From Euperipatoides rowelli (taxonomy: Eukaryota > Onychophora > Udeonychophora > Euonychophora > Peripatopsidae), in assembly GCA_003024985.2 (NCBI GenBank), contig PXIH01S0026545.1: a stretch of 12,080 bases of DNA; one strand, 5' to 3'. A program made the position numbers and the translations under genes. Below, piece after piece: positions 1 through 8,513 of the stretch. Below the pieces are notes generated by a model that was given only the letters and a program-made list of their open reading frames with translations, made no database searches and was not told where the DNA came from. Position 1 is the stretch's first letter. The number at the start of each line of letters is the position of its first letter.

Positions 1-49
1 ATATTTGAATATAATAATAATTATTGATTATGAAAAACAAGGAAATGAA

Positions 50-72
50 AATGGCGATTCTCAATCGCCATT
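50..72. repeat. Perfect 10-bp inverted repeat (hairpin)
   Basis: AATGGCGATT (50-59) and AATCGCCATT (63-72) are exact reverse complements around a 3-base loop. A second, weaker complementary pair follows directly (AAAGGGTTAAT at 80-90 against ATTAATCCC at 108-116, one bulge). Together they could be the core of a small decayed inverted-repeat element. No target duplication was found. Confidence 0.7.
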
Positions 73-637
73 GGAGTGGAAAGGGTTAATATACTTAATT
101 TTCTTTTATTAATCCCTTTTTTTTGGTCGTCGATTTGTCCTACATTGAGTATCTCAACATGTGACAACCCTAGAGTAAACCTATGTTTTTATTATCATCA
201 TACATACAATCCACATATAATACTGTAACAAAATTTACGATATTTATATTGCCTGAAGGACGATGTGTATAAAAAAAAATATAATTGCCTTAAATTTAAG
301 GATAGCCACAAATTTAATTGCATTTTTTTAAAAGGATGGAGGGTTTTCAACTGCTTAACACTTGACAAGTCCAAAGGCAACGTCATGTCATAGATTTACA
401 AAGAAAAAGGCAGAAAGCTTCCTGGGAAAATTCTTAATTTTTGATAGGAGTTTCATTAACACTTCTCGGGAAATAGTGACGGCAAACATTTTTAATGCAA
501 AAATAAATTTAGGGAAGCAAAGTTAGTAATTTTTAAAAACATGTTTTTAACATTTTAAAATTAAATAAAATACCGTGTAGAAATAGGTAGTGTAATTATA
601 GAAATTATCAGTTAACCTGACGGGAATTTACTAATTA

Positions 638-696
638 AAAGATGGCCACTCGACAATTAGATCTAATATAGAACTTAGTGGTGAGCAACCATCTTT
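638..696. repeat. Imperfect inverted repeat with palindromic centre
   Basis: AAAGATGG (638-645) is complementary to CCATCTTT (689-696), and CCACT (646-650) to AGTGG (677-681). Near the centre is the 12-bp palindrome ATTAGATCTAAT (656-667). This may be a miniature transposon remnant, but with no clear terminal duplication it stays unclassified. Confidence 0.5.
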
Positions 697-1115
697 AGAA
701 TAAAATGAAGCACCCTAACCCTTAATAGCATCCAGCTGAAGCCTAGATACAACCGTTCCGCCATCTTGTTGTATTCAAAACGTTGTCAATCATTATTCAA
801 CTCAACATGAATAATAGTTAAAAAATATTTTAACTTAATCACTATTATATAAAAGCCATTATGATATATGCTAAAATGTTATGTTTTTATATTTTATTCA
901 AATATTGTTTTTATTTCATTGTTGGAAATAGATTTAATTTGTTTCATGATTGACACAGTAAAGAAATAAGAATGTTAGTTTACTCAAGTCCAATTTTTAA
1001 TGAATTTTGTTTGGATTTAATGATATTAGTTCTATGAAAACATTTACTTAATATTAATTTTGAAATGTAAAGTATTGTTTTGATGAAAATAATGTAGTTA
1101 TTGTTTTTTCCCATG

Positions 1116-1130
1116 ACTTTTGTTCAATAT
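1116..1130. repeat. Left target-site duplication of the LINE
   Basis: The 15-mer ACTTTTGTTCAATAT here recurs exactly at 4835-4849, immediately after a run of A residues. A direct repeat of this size around a poly-A-ended retrotransposon is the expected product of target-primed reverse transcription. The first base of the right copy could belong to the poly-A tail, so the duplication is 14-15 bp. Confidence 0.88.
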
Positions 1131-1317
1131 ATTTATATTTTGGTGTGTTTATTATGTTAAGTTTTTATGATATTAATTTTATGCATTTTGCTGATATGCA
1201 GGATATAATGGGGGTGGGGGAGTATTTATGCAGATAAAATCTTGATTCATTGCTGGATTCAGTTATTTTCTAGTGGGAGTCTTTCTGGGGCTAATTCAAC
1301 ACATTAGAATTGACAAA
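1131..1317 (+). other. LINE 5' leader upstream of ORF2
   Basis: About 187 bp lie between the left duplication and the chosen ORF2 start. They include a G-rich patch (GGGGGTGGGGGAG, about 1209-1221). I see no ORF1-like coding signal. It could be a 5' UTR or the truncated end of an ORF1-ORF2 spacer; the sequence does not decide between these. Confidence 0.5.
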
Positions 1318-1960
1318 ATGGCGTATACTCACACATGTTTAAATGTGTTTTCAATGAATGTTCAGGGGATTAACACCTATGCGAAGCGTAAGAATCTTTT
1401 AAAGGTGTTGGTGAATGAACAGGTGGATTTGGTATTACTACAAGAGACAAAGGTTAGGCATGGTGCATAAATTAGAAATATTTTTTACTATTTAGGGGTG
1501 AGTCAATACATTCCAATAGGGTTGTGTGGATTGGGGTTAGTAAAAATCTTTCAATATCCAATATTTTAACGGTTAAAATTACGGATAGATATGTAATTGT
1601 TAAGTTTGAGTTATCAGGTAAAGTCTGTTATGTGGTAAATTACTATGCACCGAACAATGTCATCTTAAATAGAAATATTAGTAATGAAAAAATTTCGCTA
1701 ATACCAACGGGGGTTCAAATATCATATTTGCAGGAGATTTTAAGGTCATGATATGGTTAGGCTGCCTGAGCTGAAAAGGTTTTTTTTTTCTCATGAGGGC
1801 CTTGTAAATATGGCAAATAAGTTTGATTTGGCACATGTTCTAACCCACTATGCAGTTTCTGGTGCTACATTGGATTATATGTTTTATAAGAGTAACATTA
1901 GGAGTGTGAATGATTTTAAAATACAACCGACTCATTTATCTGATCATGGGTATTTATTGC
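1318..1960 (+). other. AP-type endonuclease domain of LINE ORF2 (degenerate)
   Basis: Conserved blocks of the exonuclease-endonuclease-phosphatase fold used by LINEs appear in order. FSMNVQGIN is followed by LVLLQETKV at 1429-1458, which carries the metal-binding glutamate. VCYVVNYYAPN lies near 1621-1655. FAGDFKV at 1727-1747, in a shifted frame, matches the GDFN block. TLDYMF lies at 1867-1884, and LSDHG at 1936-1950 carries the C-terminal Asp-His. The stretch between GDF and the DYMF block looks shorter than usual. Two or three frame changes interrupt the domain. Confidence 0.85.
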
Positions 1961-2629
1961 TAAAGCTAAATATATCTAGTTCACAAACTGTACCAATTTA
2001 TAACGGATGTCAGAGGCATTGTTATGTACCACATGGTTTTGAACTTTCTATACAGGATGTATCAAATGTTCATATATATGCTAATGTGTTGTTTCAGCAA
2101 AACTATAATATTAATGAATGGTTGAGGTTTAAGGTTCAGGCAACTGAATTAACTATAAGGGCTATTTCTGCTTTTAAAATGACGTGAAATAAGGAGGAAA
2201 TTGCTTTGAGGGAAAATATAGATATACTGATGAACATGGATAAGACATCTATTCCATACTATTTGAAGTGTAAGCAAAAGCTTAACAAAATATTGGNAGN
2301 CAATGATAAAGCCAATTATCTGCTTTTAAAAANAAAGATTGTGGCTTCTGCTNGNGAGATAAATANGTTGGTATCCTTAAGGTTTTTCAATAAACCCANG
2401 TCTAATATAATAAATAGTGTNGTGNATGATAATGTTCTGTATAAAGGTGCTGACCTGGTTGAACATTTATTGAATTATTTGAGTGATGTACAGTATACAC
2501 TGACCACAGCAATTTGAGTGCGATCTCGATTGTGAATGCTGAGTTTGAAATTGATCTTAATAATATGTATAATATTTCTTTTGACTCTAATCTATTGTAT
2601 CAAACTCTTGCTCAGATTAATACTAATAG

Positions 2630-3420
2630 TTGCCTGGTCCAGAGATGGTTACGAAGGGTATATTTGATATGTTTGACCATATATTAATACCGTCACTGGT
2701 AAAAAATTTTACAATGTTGTCACAGAAGTGCATAAATATATGAGCCACTTATAATGTCATATCTGTTTTTTTTTTTTTTTTCAAAAAAAAAAAAGGGTTT
2801 GTCTCTTTCTGAAAGTCTTATGGTGCAGAAGATGCGACCAATTAACATTCAGGATATGCATACAAAAAGATTTGCGAAAATTTTGAATAATATTCTAAAT
2901 ATACATTTGCCATTGATGTTGTCTCATCAGTTTGCAGTAAAAGGTAATAATTTACATAACCCCTTATTGTTGTTGCAAACTCAATAAAATATATAAAGAA
3001 GAATAAGTTAAAGAAGGCAATTATAGTATTTTTAGATGTCACAAAGGCATTCGATTTAGTGAATCACTCATATCTGATTGATCAGTTAAAAAATATGTCT
3101 GGTTATTCATCTTTAACAAGATCTCTGATTACCTATATAACAAACAATCAAATTTTTATAAAAAATAATGGTGTTTTATATAAATCCCTGGTGATAAGAT
3201 AAGGCCTCACACAAGGCTCACCATTGAGTAAGAATCTTTTAGCTATATATGTAAATCAGCTGATGGTTAGGATTGATTCATTGAATTTGGGCATTGATCT
3301 TAGGGAAATAAGTAGCAAAGTAAATGTTTTTTTGTTGTTGATGATTTTACTTTTGTTCTAAATAATTATGCTTATTTACCCATCAGCTTTCAATCCCAAT
3401 AAAACATACATCCATTTGCT
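2630..3420 (+). other. Reverse transcriptase domain of LINE ORF2 (degenerate)
   Basis: The RT blocks are recognisable across frames. PGPEMV at 2633-2650 corresponds to the PGPDG block. KMRPINIQD, with FAKILNNIL at 2872-2898, matches the RPI...K block. IVFLDVTKAFDLVNH at 3023-3067 is motif A. GLTQGSPLS at 3203-3229 is the QGSPLS block, preceded by TAA 3200-3202 where a CAA glutamine codon would be expected. VVDD at 3334-3345 is the catalytic aspartate pair after a single-frame slip, and FNPNKT follows at about 3389-3406. The gap between VVDD and NPNKT is shorter than in intact elements. Confidence 0.88.
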
Positions 3421-4178
3421 AACAGAATGAGTAGACAGTTTACTAACTCTTTTCCACAAAAGATATTGGGGCTTCCTTTTCCATTTGAAGGACCAGTTCT
3501 TAAATGGAAGGTACAAAATAGTATATTGGATAGTTTTAGTGATGCAACATTGCGATTAGAAGGCAAATATCTGTTTGTACTCACAAAAGTAAAAATTGTA
3601 AATACCTATTTATTTGCTAAGTTGCTTTTTTTATGCCACATGTGGTATTTAATAAGGGATTTATTAATGGAGTATATTCATATATTAACAAGATCTTGTG
3701 GAGTACCAAACAGGTACCAATTAGTAAAAAAAACTATATGTCATTCCATAAAAAAATGGGGGTTTGGGATTGCACGATTTGTAACTACTGATATTGACAG
3801 TTTAGTCTAATGCTTATGTATGTTTTGTAAAATTTCAAGCTAGATTTCCGCCATTGATACCTGTTATACTGACTGATACACCACCTCCACAAATTACTAG
3901 ATGTAATATTTTGTTCCCACTATTATATGCTTACAATGATCTTGCAGATTCTTTTGATGATTTTATTACAAAATTTCATTATAGGACTTATGCTGATCTC
4001 ATATTTATGGATGATCCTGTAAAGCCATTGTCTAAGTTATTATTGCCTATTTTTCGAATATTTAGAAAGTTAAATATTCCACCAAACTTACATGATTTTT
4101 TTGTATAAATTGGTATATGAAGCCTTATTTACAAAAGTCAGATTAGCTAATCACTATGGTCTTAATGTGGGCATTAGG

Positions 4179-4226
4179 TGTTGTTTTTGTAATAGGGAGG
4201 ATGACATTAGCCATATTTTTTTTTTT
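4179..4226 (+). other. C-terminal CCHC-like motif of the LINE ORF2
   Basis: Codons at 4179-4190 read C-C-F-C, followed by NREDDISH and FFF. This matches the C-x2-C...H-x4-C cysteine/histidine block near the C-terminus of L1/Tx1-type ORF2 proteins. The last cysteine falls out of frame: the run of eleven T at 4216-4226 is one short of restoring the frame that gives Cys-Asp-Tyr-Phe. The preceding LFTKVRLANHYGL fits the usual upstream context. Confidence 0.7.
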
Positions 4227-4556
4227 GTGATTATTTCAATGATTTAAGAAAAAAAAATTTATCCTGTTTTGAAATATTATCTTCAAAACTGTAATCTATT
4301 GACTGCTTTATTGTATATGATACAGAAGAAAAATATGTCTTGGTTATTGGTATATGTATTGATTGTAATTTGGAAGGTACGAAATGCGAAGCAATTTTTG
4401 GATTTACATTTGAGACCATGGTTTTATTTTATGGCTCAGGTAAAGGATTTGTATGGGAGGGATTCACAAAATTTGCAGTTTGATATTTTTCTTAAAAAAA
4501 TGGCTAAATTCCGACATAAAGGCTTTTTCTTCCATTCTACTGAATTAGTTATGTAA

Positions 4557-4835
4557 ATTTCTGCTATGTATAGTTTTTTTGTGGATGGGTATATTGTAGT
4601 GGGGATTTAAAACATCTTTATCTTTATCTTTATTAAGGTAGCAGGATCTTCACCAACAATCCCTTTGTCAAGCCATAAATACATATCACATTGTATTGGA
4701 GGATATTGTTATATGCTTTGTGTTTTTGTTATGTTTAGTTTTGGTTGCCCTATTTATTGTATGTTTGATGAAATGTATGGTTTTATAGGTAATTTAATTA
4801 TACTAAGAGGGTGAAAATCCCTTTAAAAAAAAAAA
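4557..4835 (+). other. LINE 3' UTR with terminal hairpin and poly-A
   Basis: The 3' UTR follows the stop of the last ORF2 segment. It contains a short ATCTTT repeat (about 4612-4633) and ends with a predicted stem: AGAGGG (4806-4811) against CCCTTT (4819-4824) with a 7-base loop and one G-T pair. Eleven A residues (4825-4835) follow. A stem-loop before the tail could serve as the RT recognition site, as known for some LINEs; here that is only inferred. Confidence 0.65.
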
Positions 4836-4849
4836 CTTTTGTTCAATAT
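4835..4849. repeat. Right target-site duplication of the LINE
   Basis: This is an exact copy of the 15-mer at 1116-1130, directly after the poly-A run. It fixes the 3' boundary of the insertion. Confidence 0.88.
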
Positions 4850-5728
4850 TTTCCTGCACCCTTCCTTTAATTTTTTTTCATAATTCGTACACATTAAATT
4901 CCAATTTTTTTCAATGCCTGTTGATACTATACAAAATGTAATTTTTACCCCCCTCCCCCGTAAACATAATAGCCTACACTTTAAACAAAAACTTTAGCAG
5001 TTTGAATAAAATTAGAGCCTTTGACATTAAACAGAATGAAAATTTCTAAATTAGATTTTATAGAAAATAAAAGACAATTTTTAATAAGAAAAAGCTACTT
5101 TTAAATTTTTCCTTTCGAAAAAATTTCATTCAGCAAATAATTTTTCTACAAAATTATTTTCTCTTTTTATTATTATAATATTAAACTCAGTATAACATTT
5201 TCACTTTTCCTCGTAAGTTGATTAACTTATGCTAATTTGAAAATGCTAATTTGAAAATCAGTTTATGAAAATGTCAATTAAAGTCTATTATCAAAGCTAT
5301 TTTTAACTTTGTCAATTTAGTTTTATTTTATAAACAAAAAAAAAAACATAAAATTTTATTATTTCATTTAAAAAGGTGTTAAAATCTAGGTTAAAGAAAA
5401 ATCAGCACGTGATCGATTACATCAACTTAAACAGAAATTTAAAACAAACACCAGGTGTCTGCTTTAATTTTTATTTGTAAGAAAAACTTTTTTCATAATA
5501 TAGATTTGTTCTTTCTTTAGTTGCTGCATTATTATAGCCTTTAAGCCTTATAAAATAGGTTTGAGAGTTGAGCATAAATTTCCATTTTCATTTTTCTTAG
5601 CTAAACTAGTTAAGTGCTTGATAGAAATGAGACCACCCCCCATCCCTAATAAGATATTCTAAAAGAAATGGCTGACATTTACAGGTAGGAGATACTTTTT
5701 TTTTTCATCAATTATTTTTACCATAATT
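4850..5728. other. AT-rich spacer, no gene seen
   Basis: No protein motif or RNA gene was recognised. There are several poly-A/T runs, a C-rich patch (about 4949-4959) and a small tandem duplication listed separately. The stretch lies between two LINE insertions and is probably host intergenic DNA or older unrecognised repeat. Confidence 0.6.
5229..5258. repeat. Tandem duplication, 14-bp unit, two copies
   Basis: ATGCTAATTTGAAA occurs at 5229-5242 and again at 5243-5256 without change, followed by AT of a third copy. It is probably replication slippage. Confidence 0.8.
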
Positions 5729-6580
5729 ACCAACAGCATTACCTAATTTGCCTTTAACAACACACATCCTCATTTCAAATATGTCGATGACTTATCCATC
5801 GTCTGCATTGGTGATAGATTCAATCTTGAATCAACCATACATGACAAACTCAATTCTGTTTTCTCTCAATGTGTAAACTGTGGCATGACTTTAAATGCTT
5901 CCAAGTCTTATGTTGTACCGTATTACATGACTTCTAAAAAAACAAATTGAAAGTTCAACTGTCTATCAATGGCTCAGAGATTAAAATAGAAAACACCTGT
6001 TCTATTCTTGGATTAAATTTCNAAAGTGACCTCAGAGGGAAGTTATTGGAACACTCATGTTACTAAAATTATTAAAAAGGCTAATTGTAGATTTTTTTTC
6101 TACTTTTCAAATTAAGAAACCTCAAAGTAGATGTTCATATTATGATTCATATCTATCTTTCTTTTATTAGGCCATTGTTAGAATATGGGTGTATATGGCA
6201 TGGTCTGGTGCCCTACCTAAAAAATACTCTGACATGATTGAATGTTTACAAATTGGGGCTTTTAGAGTTAGTTAGCAAAAAGCTTTAGCCTACTTTTATT
6301 TGACTTACCTTCTCTTTTTGATAGACATATTAGTCTTTCTAAAAAGTTTGCAGTGGGTTTTTTTCAATGACTTTGTTGGTTTCTGTCCTGGTAAAAGATC
6401 TTCTGTCTCTAATAGAGACACCTTGTTTTTTGTTTCATTCTTTGTAAGTTCTTAATAATCTCCATTATGTAATTGTAGCCTATATCCTCAGGGGCTTTGG
6501 CTCAATTTTCTTCCCACTTGTGTATGCTTTGTTTATTTATGTTACCCAATACATATACCAATAATAATAATAATAATAAT
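5729..6580 (+). pseudogene. CR1/Jockey-like LINE fragment, 3' half of ORF2
   Basis: This is a 5'-truncated, decayed reverse transcriptase remnant. HFKYVDDLSIV (5771-5803) contains the RT catalytic Y-x-D-D. It is followed by GMTLNASKSYV, then in changed frames by VQLSINGSEIKIENT and CSILGLNF. NTHVTKIIKKANCRF (about 6050-6094), RPLLEYGCIWHG (about 6171-6206) and LFDRHISLSKKFA (about 6313-6351) follow. This order (RT active site, thumb with LG, HV..I..KA, LEY..WH, L..RR) is characteristic of CR1/Jockey-group LINE C-termini. At least four frame changes and stops make it non-functional. The 3' end has an (AAT)7 tail. The exact clade cannot be set from this fragment. Confidence 0.82.
6560..6580 (+). 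repeat. (AAT)7 microsatellite tail of the LINE fragment
   Basis: Seven perfect AAT units close the CR1/Jockey-like fragment. Short microsatellite tails replace poly-A in several LINE clades, which supports 6580 as the element's 3' end. Confidence 0.8.
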
Positions 6581-6735
6581 ATTTTCAGCCATAATTCAAT
6601 TTGAATAAAATTTTATTAATTTAATTTACATTTCTGGCATCTGTTCAAATATTTTGTTATTTATTTAAACAAAAAAAATTATTTGAACAAAATTACAAAA
6701 ATTTGAAATATACACTGTTAAAAAAAAAAAAAAAG
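6581..6735. other. AT-rich spacer with poly-A run
   Basis: No gene is visible. The spacer ends in a run of 15 A residues (6720-6734) that abuts the left inverted repeat of the next element. Confidence 0.6.
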
Positions 6736-6973
6736 CAGATTCCGTTATCTGCCCACCAATATGGCTGACAGTAAGTTGAAATCATCTAGATTGGCACTCA
6801 GAAAAAGATTATTTCACCTCTAGATTATCCTAGGGTTCAGGGTTATGGTAAGGTTAGGACTGTAAAGAAAATATACTAAAATCGGAGAAAAAATATTAAT
6901 TCTACTCGCTCTACATTTTAATTGTCTGCAACTCTTAATGTTAATTAAGTTGGTGGGCAGATAACAGAATCTG
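6736..6973. mobile_element. Miniature inverted-repeat element, 238 bp
   Basis: The 24 bases at 6736-6759 (starting CAGATTCC, ending CCCACCAA) are the reverse complement of 6950-6973 with one mismatch. Each end also folds locally, with GCAGAT/ATCTGC forming a small subterminal stem. There is no coding capacity, so this is a non-autonomous DNA transposon (MITE). The 8-mers flanking the ends do not match, and the left flank is poly-A, so the superfamily stays open; the CAG start is compatible with hAT but not proof. Its core (6811-6866) is alignable with the composite element at 8421-8476. Confidence 0.8.
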
Positions 6974-7125
6974 ACTAAAAAAAAATTAAAGCCGAAGTGA
7001 AATTTATAGAAGGTTTCTTATTAATATAAAATTAAAAACTAAAGATGTATAATTTATAGTAGGCTAGCTTAATTTATATTGGGGACAAGAAATTACAATA
7101 TGCTGACAAATTTAGAGTAGGCTTA

Positions 7126-7133
7126 TATATGAC
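7126..7133. repeat. 8-bp target duplication, left copy
   Basis: TATATGAC here recurs exactly at 7541-7548. The two copies flank the element at 7134-7540, and 8 bp is the hAT superfamily's target duplication length. Confidence 0.85.
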
Positions 7134-7540
7134 CAGGGCACCCACATAGGGGGGGATTGGATGGAGATGTAGTCCCGGGACCAAGGAGGTGGGCAGTGTA
7201 TGAAGAAACTACATAAGAAATGACATAGTTATGACCAGGGATGATGAGGGGAGGGGACAAAGATCAACAACGCATCTATACAACACAACAAAAAATAAAA
7301 CATCACATCTTCATACACAAGGGACCCACATTCCGTCAAATGTCAACAAAACATCCATACAAAAAAAAAAACAAAAAAAAAAAAAACTAAAATGTTGTTG
7401 CAGAAGGGGTCGCAGGTCCTCAAATCAAAGGTAAATAAACGTCCATACAACCAAAAAAAAAGCTTATCAAATCTTTGTGAACTTAAAGGCCCCACCTGGA
7501 TTTCCACCCCCAGGTCCCTGATTAGGATGTGGGGACCCTA
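7134..7540. mobile_element. Non-autonomous hAT element, copy 1 (407 bp)
   Basis: The element starts CAGGGCACCC and ends GGGGACCCTA, an imperfect inverted repeat of about 10 bp, and has a perfect 8-bp duplication on both sides. It shares direct similarity with copy 2 at 9236-9530: GATGTAGTCCC near the left end, AAACTACATAAGAAA, TAGTTATGACC, AAAAAAGCTTATCAAA, AGGCCCCACC and CCCTGATTAGGAT near the right end. It is longer because of A-rich interior sequence. It contains no transposase, and the 67-codon frame at 7231-7434 is A-rich low-complexity. Mobilisation would have needed a hAT transposase in trans. Confidence 0.88.
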
Positions 7541-7548
7541 TATATGAC
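7541..7548. repeat. 8-bp target duplication, right copy
   Basis: TATATGAC matches 7126-7133 exactly and marks the right boundary of the 407-bp element. Confidence 0.85.
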
Positions 7549-7894
7549 TGTAAATAATGTTAATGATCCTATATTTAAAATAGTCTACCATCAACCAAGT
7601 CTTCTCCCTCTCCCTTCCCTGCTAAATAATAATAAATACATAGATTAAAAATGTAGTCTCATCATCCAGAAAACAAGAAAGGTTGGACTTTCATTTACTA
7701 TGACAATAATTTATCCCTTGTTTATGCTATTTCCATTTTATGATATAATGTTGATAAATATTAATATAATTGTTGTAATGTTTAAGATAATATAGGTTAA
7801 ATACAAAGAGGTTTTAATTAATTATCTATTTATTCATAAGAAAACAGGACATTCACTCTAAAGTGCTCTTCCAGGCCCCTTATGTCAGTAAATA
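7549..7894. other. AT-rich spacer, no gene seen
   Basis: No coding or RNA feature was recognised. Positions 7885-7894 are the left flank of the composite element and partly resemble its right flank (8925-8934), but the match is too weak to call a target duplication. Confidence 0.6.
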
Positions 7895-8143
7895 CACTAG
7901 CGTATGGGATCAAACTAATGATTGCATATTCCTCACAAAACTCGCCGTTGATTGGTTAATGATTGGGGCGACGGAAGTTGTGTCATAATATAAAAATTGA
8001 TAAAAAAAAGGATATTGCACGTCTTGATTATCATAGGGATATGGTAAAGTGAGTTTCACACGCAGTTGGATTAGGGTAAGGTTAAGGTTAGGACTCTAAA
8101 TAATAAAAAAGGCATTTAATTCCATACGCCATTTGTGAGGAAT

Positions 8144-8256
8144 GCTTACCATTGCGCTTACCTCCTCAAACTCGCCATTGATGGCCATTGATTGGTTAAT
8201 GGTTGGGCTGACGGAAGTTATGTCATATATCAAAATTGATGAAAATAAAGTATATT
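8144..8256. repeat. Second tandem unit, left portion
   Basis: This begins with a truncated left terminus (CTTACCATTG, then CCTCAAACTCGCC) and repeats unit 1 in direct orientation, with TTGATTGGTTAATG, GACGGAAGTTATGTCATA and AAAATTGATGAAAA. Similarity to unit 1 stops near 8250, where the palindrome complex starts. Confidence 0.7.
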
Positions 8257-8339
8257 AGGCAAATGAGCCCATACGTCAGGCCTATGATAATTAAGAGGCT
8301 CTTAATTATCATAGGCCTGACGTATGGGCTCATTTGCCT
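8257..8339. repeat. Perfect palindrome, 41-bp arms, one-base centre
   Basis: Arms 8257-8297 and 8299-8339 are exact reverse complements around G8298. The outer part is AGGCAAATGAGCCC then ATACGTCAGGCCT; the inner part is ATGATAATTAAGAG. With no loop it would extrude as a cruciform or, if transcribed, form a full-length hairpin. Zero mismatches imply a recent origin, continuing conversion between arms, or an assembly artefact. Confidence 0.92.
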
Positions 8340-8513
8340 TTTTTGATTATTTAGGGTCCTAACCGTACCCTTTCCCTGAACCCTAACTCCAACTATGTGT
8401 GAAATCAATGGGGCATATTGATTTCACAAATAGTTGGAGTTAGGGTTCAGGGAAAAGGTACGGTTAGGACTCTAAATAATTAAAAAAGGCATATGAGCCC
8501 ATACGTCAGGCCT
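8313..8513. repeat. Long inverted repeat, 97-bp arms, 7-bp loop
   Basis: Arms 8313-8409 and 8417-8513 pair without gaps around loop 8410-8416 (GGGGCAT), with five mismatches seen by eye. Its left 27 bases are also the right outer arm of the perfect palindrome, so the two structures overlap. The right arm corresponds in direct orientation to unit 1 of the composite element (about 8051-8128), so the left arm is the inverted duplicate. Confidence 0.9.

Larger units (their letters stand above)
1..1115. other. AT-rich intergenic spacer, no gene seen
   Basis: This stretch is strongly AT-rich with many short poly-A and poly-T runs. No reading frame shows a recognisable protein motif; the longest minus-strand frame (198-386) is low-complexity. 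The only structure I can support is two inverted repeats, listed separately. No promoter, splice pattern or conserved exon could be identified by eye. Confidence 0.7.
1318..4556 (+). pseudogene. LINE ORF2 (endonuclease-reverse transcriptase), broken
   Basis: ORF2 would encode the endonuclease and reverse transcriptase used for target-primed insertion. I chose ATG 1318 because its context (GACAAAATGG) suits eukaryotic initiation and MAYTHTCLNVFSMNVQG follows; an in-frame ATG at 1273 gives 15 more unremarkable residues. The order is endonuclease (1318 to about 1960), linker (to about 2630), RT (about 2630-3420), thumb/C-terminal region (3427-4108), cysteine/histidine motif (4179-4226) and tail with IVIWKVRN (to 4556). 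Visible lesions include stops at 1468, 2185 (TGA, same frame on both sides), 2515 and 3200, and frame changes near 1490, 1720-1750, 2520, 2632, 2750, 2990, 3333, 3810, 4100 and in the T-run at 4216-4226. Overall span is near full ORF2 length, with short losses such as after the RT catalytic motif. It cannot yield a functional protein. Confidence 0.9.
1131..4834 (+). mobile_element. L1/Tx1-like LINE insertion, complete between duplications
   Basis: The 3.7-kb insertion has a short leader, a broken ORF2 with endonuclease, reverse transcriptase and C-terminal cysteine/histidine regions, a 3' UTR, a small hairpin and 11 A residues. It is flanked by a 15-bp direct repeat. LINEs of this type move by nicking DNA with the ORF2 endonuclease and reverse-transcribing their RNA at the nick. 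Assignment to the L1/Tx1 side rests on the AP-endonuclease-type N-terminus, the RT motifs and the long post-RT region resembling L1/Tx1 elements (ILGLPF, LRLEGK, KIVNTYLFAK). No ORF1 is present, so this is either a copy 5'-truncated just upstream of ORF2 or a single-ORF family. The many lesions show it is dead. Confidence 0.88.

Noticed and set aside
198-386. 62-codon minus-strand reading frame
   Set aside because: It is low-complexity and AT-rich, with no motif and no splice or promoter context.
2842-3042. 66-codon minus-strand frame, also those at 3390-3584 and 4231-4419
   Set aside because: These are antisense to LINE ORF2 blocks that carry clear RT motifs on the plus strand.
1131-4834. 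LTR retrotransposon or endogenous retrovirus
   Set aside because: No long terminal repeats, protease, RNase H or integrase motifs were seen; the poly-A end, AP-type endonuclease and 15-bp duplication indicate a LINE.
6718-6989. TTAA flanks suggesting a piggyBac element
   Set aside because: TTAA occurs on both sides but is separated from the inverted repeats by unequal A-runs, and is expected often in AT-rich DNA.
7231-7434. 67-codon plus-strand reading frame
   Set aside because: It lies wholly inside a hAT MITE, is driven by A-runs encoding Lys, and shows no domain.
8257-8339. Palindrome as a bacterial terminator, attachment site or CRISPR repeat
   Set aside because: The surroundings are eukaryotic transposons; there are no spacers, no repeat array and no integrase gene.
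8223-8408. 61-codon minus-strand reading frame
   Set aside because: It spans the palindromes and the composite element; it exists by chance in repeat DNA.
8442-8476. Telomere-like TTAGGG block as a true interstitial telomere
   Set aside because: The repeats are irregular and the same block recurs inside transposons, so it is better read as element sequence.
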